Of a stretch of 18,195 nt of DNA, positions 1 through 7,488 are shown piece after piece. The stretch lies in assembly GCA_036262835.1 (NCBI GenBank), contig DATAID010000030.1, positions 1 through 18,195 of the forward strand, in the 5' to 3' direction. Each line of letters starts with the position of its first letter. Position 1 is the first letter of the stretch. Below the pieces are notes generated by a model. The model ran no database searches, was not told the DNA's origin, and saw only the letters and a list, made by a program, of their open reading frames with translations. This stretch comes from RBG-16-66-20 sp036262835 (GTDB lineage Bacteria; Pseudomonadota; Gammaproteobacteria; Burkholderiales; SG8-39). Position numbers and translations under genes: made by a program.

Positions 1-614
1 CGGCCCTTTTCCAGCATGTAGTGTACGTCCGCGACGCGGATGAGGGCCTTCACGTCCTTGTCGATGACGAGAATGGCGAGGCCGAGCGCCTTCAGCCGCT
101 CGATCGACTTGTAGATCTCGGCGCGGATGAGGGGCGCGAGGCCCTCGGTCGCCTCGTCGAGGATGAGCAGCCTCGGATTGGTCATCAGCGCGCGCCCGAT
201 GGCGAGCATCTGCTGCTCGCCACCCGAGAGCTGGTTCCCGTAGTTGTTCTGTCTTTGCCGTAAATTCGAGAACAAATCGAAAACCTTCTCCAGGTTCCAT
301 TCCCCCCGTCGGGCGGTTGCCACGAGGTTTTCGCGCACCGTGAGATTCGGAAAGATCTGCCGTCCCTCGGGCACGAGGCCGAGGCCGGCTTGCGCGACCC
401 GATAAGAGGGCAGGCCGGTGAGCGCCTTGTCCTCGAAGCGGACAGTGCCCTTTTTTGCCGGAATCATGCCCATGATCGAGCGCACGGTGGTCGTCTTGCC
501 CATGCCGTTGCGGCCGAGCAGCGTCGCCACCTGGCCGCGCTCGACGCGCAAATCGACTCCGAAGAGAACCTGGCTCTGGCCGTAGAAGGTCTCGAGCGAC
601 TCGACGGCGAGCAT
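1..614 (-). CDS. livF: Branched-chain-type ABC transporter ATPase LivF (3' end cut by window)
   Basis: This is the second ATP-hydrolysing subunit of a HAAT-type (branched-chain amino acid or aromatic acid) importer, acting at the cytoplasmic face of the inner membrane. The first 204 codons are visible. Residues 34-41 form the Walker A motif (GRNGMGKT), 129-133 the ABC signature (LSGGE) and 149-154 the Walker B motif (LLILDE). The H-loop region reads VIDKDV, without histidine, as is common in LivF. The start is the ATG at 614-612. It shares one base with the livG stop in a TGATG junction, so translation is probably coupled, and a GAGG lies about 8 bases upstream. The C-terminal 30 or so residues expected for the family lie outside the window. 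The family is certain; the substrate is not, though the ligase next to the cluster favours an aromatic acid over leucine. Confidence 0.95.
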   Translation of the reverse strand, partial: MLAVESLETFYGQSQVLFGVDLRVERGQVATLLGRNGMGKTTTVRSIMGMIPAKKGTVRFEDKALTGLPSYRVAQAGLGLVPEGRQIFPNLTVRENLVATARRGEWNLEKVFDLFSNLRQRQNNYGNQLSGGEQQMLAIGRALMTNPRLLILDEATEGLAPLIRAEIYKSIERLKALGLAILVIDKDVKALIRVADVHYMLEKG

Positions 615-1363
615 CAGGCATCCTCGCCGAGGTAGGCGCGCCGTACTTCGGCGTTCGCGCGGATTTCCGCCGGCGTGCCGGTCGCGATGATGCGCCCGTA
701 GACGAGCACGGAAATCCGGTCCGCGAGCGCGAACACCGCGTCCATGTCGTGCTCCACCAGGATCATCGTCGCCGAGCCCTTCAAGCCGGCAAGAAAGCCG
801 ATCATGCGCTGCGACTCCTCGATGCCCATGCCGGCGACGGGCTCGTCCAGCAAGAGCAGGCGGGGCCGGCTTGCGAGCGCCATGGCGATCTCGAGCTGCC
901 TTTGCTCTCCGTGGGCGAGGTTCGCGGCGAGCACGTCGGCGCGCGTTTCCAGGTTTACTTTCTTCAAAAGCTCCAGCGCGGGATCCGTAAGGACGCGCTC
1001 GGTGCGTGCGGGCTTCCAGAACCTGAAGCTGTGACCTCGATGCGCCTGGATCGCAAGAGAGACGTTCTCGAGCGCGCTGAAGTTGCGGTAGACGCTCGTG
1101 ATCTGGAACGAGCGGGACAGACCGCGATGCGAGCGCTTGTGCGTGGCGAGCCGCGTCACGTCCTCGCCCGAGAAGTGGATCGAGCCCGAGTCTGGCCGCA
1201 GGTTGCCCGCGAGCTGGCCGATGAGCGTGGTCTTGCCGGCGCCGTTCGGGCCGATGATGGCGTGGGTCTCGCCCTCGCTTACCGCCAGATCGACCTGGTC
1301 GGTGGCGCGCAGCGCGCCGAAGCTCTTGCACAGCTGCCGCACTTCGAGGAGCGCGCTACTCAT
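614..1363 (-). CDS. livG: Branched-chain-type ABC transporter ATPase LivG
   Basis: First ATPase of the HAAT importer, 249 residues, a normal length for LivG. The Walker A motif GPNGAGKT is at residues 38-45, followed by a LivG-style signature (LAHGEQRQLE), the Walker B motif LLLLDEP with the family's VAGM extension, and the H-loop histidine in VEHDM. The reading frame stays open upstream of this point, but that extension only runs antisense-like through livM coding sequence. The ATG at 1363-1361, with AGGA 5 bases upstream, gives the normal family N-terminus. The start overlaps the 3' end of livM by 8 bases, and the stop shares a base with the livF start. It pairs with LivF as the nucleotide-binding heterodimer on LivH/LivM. 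Confidence 0.96.
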   Translation of the reverse strand: MSSALLEVRQLCKSFGALRATDQVDLAVSEGETHAIIGPNGAGKTTLIGQLAGNLRPDSGSIHFSGEDVTRLATHKRSHRGLSRSFQITSVYRNFSALENVSLAIQAHRGHSFRFWKPARTERVLTDPALELLKKVNLETRADVLAANLAHGEQRQLEIAMALASRPRLLLLDEPVAGMGIEESQRMIGFLAGLKGSATMILVEHDMDAVFALADRISVLVYGRIIATGTPAEIRANAEVRRAYLGEDA

Positions 1364-2315
1364 GGCGTCCTGCGAAGAGGCCGGCGAGGCCGCGCTTGGC
1401 GAAGACCACGACCAGGATGAGCACGAGGCCGAGATAGAGCTGCCAGTGATCGCGCACCCAGTCCTTCGGCAGAAGATCGGAACCCTGCAGCCAGTCTTCC
1501 AGCAGGAGCAGCGCCGCCGCGCCAAGGAGCGGCCCGGAGGTGGTCGCGATGCCGCCCAGGATCACCATGAACATGAGCTCCCCCGAGCGCGTCCAGTTCA
1601 TGAAATCGGGCGTGAGGTAGGCCGTATGGTTGACGAGCAGCGCGCCGGCGAGGCCGCAGATCGCGCCGGCGATCACGAAGGCGGCGAGCCGGTAGGGGTA
1701 GGGCGAAAGGCCGATCGCCCGCGTGCGCGCCTCGTTCGAGTGCGCGGCGCGGATGACGCGGCCGAAGCGCGAATTGACGATGCGGTGCACGAGCCATAGG
1801 AGCACGACCAGGAGCGCGAGCACGAGGTAGTAGAACGCGGTGGGATCGTTCAGGTCGATGAGGCCCGAGAAGTCGCTCTTCGCCTTCAGGCGCATGCCGT
1901 CGTCGCCGCCGAACTCCTCGAGCGAGATGCCGAAGTAGTAGAGCATCTGCGTGAAGGCGAGCGTGATCATGATGAAGTAGATGCCGCTCGTGCGGATCGA
2001 GACCGCGCCGATCGCCGCCGCGAGAATCGCGGAGGCGCCGATCGCGAGCGGCCATTGCAGCCAGCCGCTCGTGATGTCGTAGAAGGCGAGGATGCCCACC
2101 GAGTAGGCGCCGATGCCGAGATAGGCGGCGTGGCCGAAGGAGACCATGCCCCCGTAGCCGAGGATCAGGTTGAGCGAGAGCGCCGCGATCGAGAAGATCA
2201 TGATGCGGCGGAAGAGGTCGAGGTAGAAGGGCTCGTTGAACGCGGCGGCGAGCGGCGGCACGGCGGCGAGCACCGCGAGCAGGGCAAAGAGGACGAGCGT
2301 GCGCGGGGCGGGCAT
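1356..2315 (-). CDS. livM: Branched-chain-type ABC transporter permease LivM
   Basis: One of the two membrane subunits of the importer, 319 residues. The protein opens with a hydrophobic segment (residues 5-25). A run of transmembrane helices follows, with the conserved LivM stretch LNLILGYGGMVSFGHAAYLG near residues 49-68 and the cytoplasmic coupling region around RAAHSNEARTRAIGL. The start is the ATG at 2315-2313. It shares one base with the livH stop (TGATG), and with no clear Shine-Dalgarno upstream, translation probably depends on coupling to livH. The stop lies 8 bases inside livG. The frame continues upstream of this ATG, but that extension is arginine-rich shadow sequence over livH. 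Confidence 0.96.
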   Translation of the reverse strand: MPAPRTLVLFALLAVLAAVPPLAAAFNEPFYLDLFRRIMIFSIAALSLNLILGYGGMVSFGHAAYLGIGAYSVGILAFYDITSGWLQWPLAIGASAILAAAIGAVSIRTSGIYFIMITLAFTQMLYYFGISLEEFGGDDGMRLKAKSDFSGLIDLNDPTAFYYLVLALLVVLLWLVHRIVNSRFGRVIRAAHSNEARTRAIGLSPYPYRLAAFVIAGAICGLAGALLVNHTAYLTPDFMNWTRSGELMFMVILGGIATTSGPLLGAAALLLLEDWLQGSDLLPKDWVRDHWQLYLGLVLILVVVFAKRGLAGLFAGRHE

Positions 2316-3235
2316 CAGCCGCGCGCCGGAAAGAGGCCTGCCGGGCGAAAGGCGAGCACGATCGCCATCAGCAGGTAGATGAGCATCGAGGCAAGCGACG
2401 GGCCCAACGTGTCCGCCGCCGCCGGCGAGATGATCGTGGCGAGCATCGGCTTCAGGAACGCTCGCCCGAGCGTATCGACCATGCCGACGATGAGTGCGCC
2501 GGCGAGCGCGCCGCGGATCGAGCCGATACCGCCGATCACGATCACGACGAAAACCTGGATGAGGATGAGCTCGCCCATGCCGGGTTGCACCGCATAGACC
2601 GGGCCTGAAAGGAGGCCGGCGAGGCCCGCGAGCGCCGCGCCGAAGCCGAACACGATCGTGTAGAGGAGGCGAATGTTCACGCCGAGCGCCGCGACCATGG
2701 TGCGGTTGGACGCACCCGCGCGAATCAGCATGCCGAGGCGCGTCCTCGTCACCACGTACCAGAGGAGCGCGGCGACTGCGAGGCCGACCCCGATGATGAC
2801 CATGCGATAGAGCGGATAGCGCAGGCCGGCGCCGAGCTCGACGTGGCCGGAGAGGTACTGGGGGATCGTGCTGTAGATCGCCGTGCGGCCCCACAGGATC
2901 GCGACCAGCTCGTTGAAGAAGAGGATCAGGCCGAAGGTGGCGAGCACCTGGTCGAGGTGGTCGCGCTCGTAGAGCGTGCGCAGCGCGATCACCTCGGTGA
3001 GGATGCCGACGATGAAGGTGCCGCCCAGGCCGCCCAGGATGCTGAGCGCCCAGGAGCCCGTGGCCTGGAAAATGTAGGTCGCGAGGTAGGCGCCGACCAT
3101 GTAGAGCGAGCCGTGCGCGAGGTTGACGAGGTTCATGATCCCGAACACGAGCGTGAGCCCCGCGGCCATGAGGAAAAGCATGACGCCCAACTGCAAGCCG
3201 TTGAGGGTCTGCTCGGCGACAAGAACGAGATTCAT
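2315..3235 (-). CDS. livH: Branched-chain-type ABC transporter permease LivH
   Basis: Second membrane subunit, 306 residues, with about eight hydrophobic helices. The family motif GIMNLVNLAHGSLYMVGAY lies near residues 32-50 and the coupling segment IRAGASNRTMVAALGVN near 172-188. It forms the translocation pore with LivM. The start is the ATG at 3235-3233. It is preceded only by a T-rich stretch, the tail of a hairpin between livK and livH, so no purine-rich ribosome-binding site is visible. Initiation may rely on the unstructured U-rich leader or on ribosomes finishing livK 51 bases upstream. The 3' end shares a base with livM. Confidence 0.96.
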   Translation of the reverse strand: MNLVLVAEQTLNGLQLGVMLFLMAAGLTLVFGIMNLVNLAHGSLYMVGAYLATYIFQATGSWALSILGGLGGTFIVGILTEVIALRTLYERDHLDQVLATFGLILFFNELVAILWGRTAIYSTIPQYLSGHVELGAGLRYPLYRMVIIGVGLAVAALLWYVVTRTRLGMLIRAGASNRTMVAALGVNIRLLYTIVFGFGAALAGLAGLLSGPVYAVQPGMGELILIQVFVVIVIGGIGSIRGALAGALIVGMVDTLGRAFLKPMLATIISPAAADTLGPSLASMLIYLLMAIVLAFRPAGLFPARG

Positions 3236-3266
3236 AAAAGAAAAAGGGGCGCTAGAGGCGCCCCTT
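3233..3266 (-). terminator. Intergenic hairpin with T-rich tail between livK and livH (partial terminator)
   Basis: Read on the minus strand, a 7-bp perfect GC stem (GGGGCGC, 5-base loop, GCGCCCC; positions 3246-3264) extends by two A-T pairs to 3244-3266. It is followed at once by TTTTTCTTTT and then the livH ATG. This has the form of an intrinsic terminator. Because the same-strand permease and ATPase genes continue directly after it, I infer partial termination that leaves the periplasmic binding protein in excess over the membrane complex, as is known for other ABC operons. The hairpin could also protect the 3' end of a livK-only mRNA. Confidence 0.75.
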
Positions 3267-3286
3267 CATCCTACACAAAGGGCCTC

Positions 3287-4465
3287 CTACCACTTCATCT
3301 TGCACTTCTCCGAGTAGGCGTCCTTGTGGTTGGTGAACACCGTCTTCTCGATCTGCATCACCGGATCGCCGCCCGGGGTGGGGCCGGCGACGGCCTTCAG
3401 CAGGTAGAAGTTCTGGATCGGCACGTGGTTGTGGTTGTAGGTGAACTTGCCGCGCGTCGAGTTGAAGTTGGCCTTGCGCATCGCGGCGATCATGCCCTTC
3501 TGGTCCTTCAGGTTCCCCTTCACCGCCTTCACCGCGGAATCGATGAGCAGGATCCCGTCGTAGCTCTGCGCGCCGTAGAACGACGGCAGCTTGCCGTACT
3601 TGCGCTTGTAGTCGCCGACGAACTTCTCGTTGGCCGGATTCTTCAGGTCCGGGCTCCAGTAGCGCGTCTCGTACTGGCCGAGGCCGGCGTGCTTGACCGC
3701 CGGGAGCGAGAGCTCATCCAGCGTGAACACGGAGTAGAGCGGAATCTCCCCGCGCAGTCCGGCTTCCGAGTACTGCTTCATGAACTGGATGCCCATGCCG
3801 CCGGGGTAGAACACCATGAGCGCCTTGGGCTTCTTGGAGCGCAGCTGCGAGATCTCGGCCTGGTAGTCGGTCTGGCCGAGGCGCGTGTACACCTCGTCGA
3901 CGATGCGGCCCTTGAAGTAGCGCTTGAAGCCCGTGAGCATGTCCTTGCCGGCGGGATAGTTCGGCGCCATCAGGTACACGTCGTTCAGGCCCGCGTCCTG
4001 CATGTACTTGCCCATCGCCTCGGGCGTCTCGTCGTTCTGCCAGGAGGTGGTGAAGAAGCGCTCGTTGCAGAGCTCGCCCGCGAGCTGGTGCGGGCCGGCG
4101 TTGGTGCCGACCATCATCGTGCCGGCGGCGGTGACGCGCGGCGCCACGGCGAGCATGATGTTCGACCAGATGATGCCGGCGACGAAATTGACCTGGTGCT
4201 TCTTCAGCATTTCGTCGGCCACCTGCACGCCGACGTCGGGCTTGAACTGGTCATCGCCGTAGATCACCTCGACCGGCAGTCCGCCGACCTTGTGCCCGAG
4301 GTGGTCGAGCGCGAGCTCGACCGAGTTCTTCATGTCGACGCCGATCGCGCCGACCGCCCCCGAGAGCGTGGTGATGAAGCCGATTTTCACTTTCTGCTGC
4401 GCCACGGCTGGAGTGGCGAACGCCAGAGCGGCCGAGATGAGGCCGGCGGAAACGGATTTGAACAC
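3287..4465 (-). CDS. livK: Periplasmic substrate-binding protein of HAAT-type ABC importer (LivK-like)
   Basis: First gene of the transporter operon, 392 residues. It carries a Sec signal peptide (MFKSVSAG, hydrophobic core, cleavage expected after AVA near residue 22) and then a Peripla_BP_6-type fold starting VKIGFITTLSGAVGAIG. It captures the ligand in the periplasm and delivers it to LivHM. The start codon is GTG (4465-4463), supported by AGGAGGGG about 6 bases upstream and by the signal peptide that follows it. Its divergent neighbour is a benzoate-CoA-ligase-like gene 78 bases away. This arrangement is familiar from aromatic-acid degradation clusters, so an aromatic carboxylate is a reasonable inferred ligand. 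The ligand cannot be read from the sequence. Confidence 0.93.
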   Translation of the reverse strand: MFKSVSAGLISAALAFATPAVAQQKVKIGFITTLSGAVGAIGVDMKNSVELALDHLGHKVGGLPVEVIYGDDQFKPDVGVQVADEMLKKHQVNFVAGIIWSNIMLAVAPRVTAAGTMMVGTNAGPHQLAGELCNERFFTTSWQNDETPEAMGKYMQDAGLNDVYLMAPNYPAGKDMLTGFKRYFKGRIVDEVYTRLGQTDYQAEISQLRSKKPKALMVFYPGGMGIQFMKQYSEAGLRGEIPLYSVFTLDELSLPAVKHAGLGQYETRYWSPDLKNPANEKFVGDYKRKYGKLPSFYGAQSYDGILLIDSAVKAVKGNLKDQKGMIAAMRKANFNSTRGKFTYNHNHVPIQNFYLLKAVAGPTPGGDPVMQIEKTVFTNHKDAYSEKCKMKW

Positions 4466-4543
4466 GGGTCCCCTCCTAGAGAAACGCGTAAAACCGCGAC
4501 AGAATGCAGTCTAGCATGAGGATATAGTGCAGAAGGAGGGAGC
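4466..4543. promoter_or_regulatory. Divergent regulatory region between livK and the aryl-CoA ligase gene
   Basis: This 78-base spacer must hold promoters for both directions. It contains two strong ribosome-binding sites: AGGAGGGG for livK on the minus strand and GGAGGG 4 bases before the ligase ATG. It also holds the inverted repeat ATGC-N6-GCAT (4504-4517), two TGCA tetramers (4505-4508, 4528-4531) and a TATAGT (4523-4528). TGCA elements occur in operators of BzdR/BoxR-type benzoate regulators, but the spacing here does not match the consensus I recall. An operator is therefore only a possibility, and no convincing -35 could be assigned. Confidence 0.5.
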
Positions 4544-6100
4544 ATGGAGCCGACGGTCAAGATACCGCCGATGCTGAATGTCGCCGCCGAGTACGTGGAC
4601 GGCGCGGTCGCCGCCGGACACGGGCAGCGCACGGCGTACGTCTACGAAGGCGAGCGCATCAGCTACGGCGAGCTGCAAAAGCGGGTCAACCAGGCGGGCA
4701 ACGCGCTCGCCTCGCTCGGCATCGAAATCGAGCAGCGCGTCGCCGTCCTCCTGCCAAACCGCCCCGAATTCGTCACCGCGTTCTTCGGCGCGATCAAGAT
4801 CGGCGCCGTGCCGACCGCGATGAGCTTTGCCGTGCAGCCCGCCGAGCACGCCGCGCTCCTCGCCGACAGCCGCGCGCGCGCCATCGTGACCACCGCCGCT
4901 CTGTGGGGGCCGCTGCGCGAGCGCCGCGCCGAGTTTCCCTACCTGAAGCACGTCCTCATCGTGGGCGGCGGCGAGCTCAAGGCGGGCGAGCTCGATTTCG
5001 GCAAGCTTGCCGGCGCGGCCTCGACCGAGCTGGCGGCGGCGCCGACGAGCAGCGCGGACACGGCGCTCTGGCTGCATACCTCGGGCAGCACCGGCACGCC
5101 GAAATGGGCCGTGCACCTGCACAAGGACCTGCCCTATGCCGAACAGCTCTACGCCGCGCCGTATGTGCAGCTCAAGCCCGGCGATGTGATCGTCTGCGGC
5201 AGCCCGTGCTTTCACGCCTATCCGCTCGGCTTCGCGACCTATTTCACCATGAAGGCGGGCGCCACCTACGTGCTCAACCCGGCGCGCAGCACGCCGGCGC
5301 TCATGTTCCAGATGGTGCGCGAGCACAAGGCGACGGTCTTTGTCGGCGTGCCGACGCTCTACGCGCAGATGCTGAACGCGGCGGAGGCGGGCGAGAAGGC
5401 GGATTTCTCCAGCGTGCGGATCTGCCTCGCCGCCGCCGAGCCGCTGCCGGCCGATCTCTACAAGCGCTGGAAGGAGCGCTTTGGCGTGGAGATCCTCGAC
5501 GGCATTGGCACGACCGAGGCGACGCATATCTTCATCAGCAACAAGGCGGGCGAGGCGCGGCCGGGCAGCTCGGGCCGCGCGGTGCCGGGCTACAAGGTGC
5601 GCCTCGTGGACGAGAAGGGCGCGGACGTGCCGCAAGGCGAGGTGGGCGATCTCGTCATCAGCGGCGGCAGCGTCTTCGCCGGGTACTGGCGCCGCCCCGA
5701 GGTGAACGCGAAGGTGCTGCGCGGCGAGTGGTACTACACCGGCGACAAATACCGGCAGGACGCCGACGGCTACTACTGGTACATGGGGCGCGCCGACGAC
5801 CTCTTGCGCGTGAGCGGGCATTGGGTGTCGCCGGCGGAAGTGGAGGCGGCGCTCATCAGCCATCCGGCGGTGCTCGAGGCGGCGGTCGTGGGCAAGCAGG
5901 ACAACGACAAGCTCGTCAAGCCGCAGGCCTTCATCGTGCTGCGCGACGCCAAGCAGGCGTCCGACGCGCTCGTCGCCGAGCTGAAGGCGCACGTCAAATC
6001 GACCATCGCGCCGTATCAGTACCCGCGCTGGATCGAATTCCGCGAAAGCCTGCCCAAGACGGCCACCGGCAAGATCCAGCGCTTCAAGCTGCGGGGCTGA
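4544..6100 (+). CDS. Benzoate-CoA ligase family protein (aryl acid:CoA ligase, AMP-forming)
   Basis: ANL-superfamily adenylating enzyme, 518 residues, the usual length of benzoate-CoA ligases. It forms an acyl-AMP and then a CoA thioester of an aromatic or related acid in the cytoplasm. Visible motifs are the phosphate loop TSGSTGTPK (179-187), the adenylate-binding DGIGTTEATHIF (319-330), the YYTGDKY region (397-403), the hinge GRADDLLRVSG (415-425) and the catalytic C-terminal lysine K510 in PKTATGKIQRF. Residue 188, just after the loop lysine, is tryptophan where most relatives have glycine. The ATG at 4544 has GGAGGG 4 bases upstream. The best match is the benzoate or hydroxybenzoate ligase branch, but DGIGTTEATH differs from the IGSTEMLH I recall for classical benzoate ligases. 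The substrate is therefore left open. Confidence 0.88.
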   Translation: MEPTVKIPPMLNVAAEYVDGAVAAGHGQRTAYVYEGERISYGELQKRVNQAGNALASLGIEIEQRVAVLLPNRPEFVTAFFGAIKIGAVPTAMSFAVQPAEHAALLADSRARAIVTTAALWGPLRERRAEFPYLKHVLIVGGGELKAGELDFGKLAGAASTELAAAPTSSADTALWLHTSGSTGTPKWAVHLHKDLPYAEQLYAAPYVQLKPGDVIVCGSPCFHAYPLGFATYFTMKAGATYVLNPARSTPALMFQMVREHKATVFVGVPTLYAQMLNAAEAGEKADFSSVRICLAAAEPLPADLYKRWKERFGVEILDGIGTTEATHIFISNKAGEARPGSSGRAVPGYKVRLVDEKGADVPQGEVGDLVISGGSVFAGYWRRPEVNAKVLRGEWYYTGDKYRQDADGYYWYMGRADDLLRVSGHWVSPAEVEAALISHPAVLEAAVVGKQDNDKLVKPQAFIVLRDAKQASDALVAELKAHVKSTIAPYQYPRWIEFRESLPKTATGKIQRFKLRG

Positions 6101-6116
6101 TTGGTACGATGCGCGG

Positions 6117-6773
<657 letters not shown>

Positions 6774-6775
6774 GG

Positions 6776-7174
6776 CTACTCGATGGGGTTGATGGTGCGC
6801 AGGTCCTCGGCGAGGCGCTGCATCGTCGCCAGGTGGCGCTCGAGGGAGTCGAGCGCGCGGCGGGCTTCGCTGCCTTGCTTTTCGCGCTTCACGATGTCGA
6901 GCCCCGCTTCCATGGACTTGAGCATGGCGAGCAGCTCGATCGCGAGGATGCTGAGGAAGCGCCGCGTGCGCTCGTCGGCCTCCTGATGGCGGCGCCGGTT
7001 CTCGGCCAGCGAGCGCGAATACGCGGGCCCCAGCAGGTGAACGTAATGGTCGCCGTTGCCGTCGCCGACCACGAAGCCGTCGATCTCCGCGCGCTGGATG
7101 GCGCGGCGCATGTCCTCGGCTTCCGCGAGCTGGGCGCGGAGCGCGTCGATCTCTCTTTGCAGGTTGACGGTCAT
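6776..7174 (-). CDS. Pseudo-histidine-kinase protein of the kai operon (linker plus HisKA-like domain without phospho-His)
   Basis: A 132-residue protein that is the third gene of the kaiC-kaiB operon. Residues 5-48 (LRAQLAEAEDMRRAIQ, then EIDGFVV) match the amphipathic linker seen at the start of many PAS histidine kinases (pattern LRARLEEAEETLRAIR..EVDALVV). Residues 70-128 match a HisKA dimerisation/phosphotransfer helix pair. Where kinases have FLA.LAHELRNPL, this protein reads FLSILAIELLAML (73-85), so the phospho-acceptor histidine is I79. There is no PAS domain and no HATPase domain. The ATG overlaps the kaiB stop by 4 bases (ATGA). The sequence shows an intact frame, not a decayed remnant. 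I infer a non-catalytic adaptor or dimerisation partner for KaiB/KaiC or for a full histidine kinase elsewhere. Confidence 0.85.
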   Translation of the reverse strand: MTVNLQREIDALRAQLAEAEDMRRAIQRAEIDGFVVGDGNGDHYVHLLGPAYSRSLAENRRRHQEADERTRRFLSILAIELLAMLKSMEAGLDIVKREKQGSEARRALDSLERHLATMQRLAEDLRTINPIE

Positions 7175-7488
7175 TTCTGGACGCTGGCGCGCGGGCGCAG
7201 CTGCAGGCCTACGAGCGCGCGCTCGGTATCGGAAAGGTCGCCGACCACCTTGCGGATCGGCTCGGGGAGCTTGCGCACGAGGGTGGGGACGGCGACGATC
7301 TGGTCGTCGCGCGCAAGGCGCGGATTGGAGACCAGGTCCACCACCTCGACGGTGTAGCGGCCGGGAAGGTGCTCTTCGCAGATCCTCTTCAGGTTCTCGA
7401 ACGCCGCGACGGACTTGGGCGTGCGCCCCGCGGTGTAGAGCCGCAGTTCCCAGATTTCCTCGGATTTCACGGCGTGGAGCGCGGTCAT
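7171..7488 (-). CDS. kaiB: Circadian clock-type protein KaiB
   Basis: A 105-residue KaiB, the thioredoxin-like partner that binds the CI ring of KaiC; fold switching is established for cyanobacterial KaiB. Core motifs are intact: LRLYTAGRTPKSVAAFENL, the VEVVDLVSNPRLA segment, and the proline-rich VPTLVRKLPEPIRKVVGDLS. The ATG at 7488-7486 overlaps the kaiC stop by 4 bases and the TGA overlaps the next gene's ATG by 4 bases, giving tight coupling in the order kaiC, kaiB, pseudo-kinase. No Shine-Dalgarno is evident, consistent with coupling. The frame continues upstream of this start but only as alanine/arginine-rich shadow over kaiC. The N-terminal extension is about 10 residues (TALHAVKSEE). 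Confidence 0.95.
   Translation of the reverse strand: MTALHAVKSEEIWELRLYTAGRTPKSVAAFENLKRICEEHLPGRYTVEVVDLVSNPRLARDDQIVAVPTLVRKLPEPIRKVVGDLSDTERALVGLQLRPRASVQK

Noticed and set aside
2843..4519. Plus-strand open frame opposite livH and livK (about 558 codons)
   Set aside because: It is a shadow of two recognised genes and runs across the livK-livH terminator hairpin, which no real gene would be expected to do.
4499..4528. TATAGT as the -10 of a ligase promoter
   Set aside because: No acceptable -35 lies 16-18 bases upstream, and transcription from it would begin inside the Shine-Dalgarno sequence of the ligase.
4505..4531. BoxR/BzdR-type operator (TGCA-N6-GGNTA, as I recall it)
   Set aside because: TGCA and GGATA are both present, but 11 bases apart instead of 6. 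The consensus is from memory and the elements are short enough to occur by chance.
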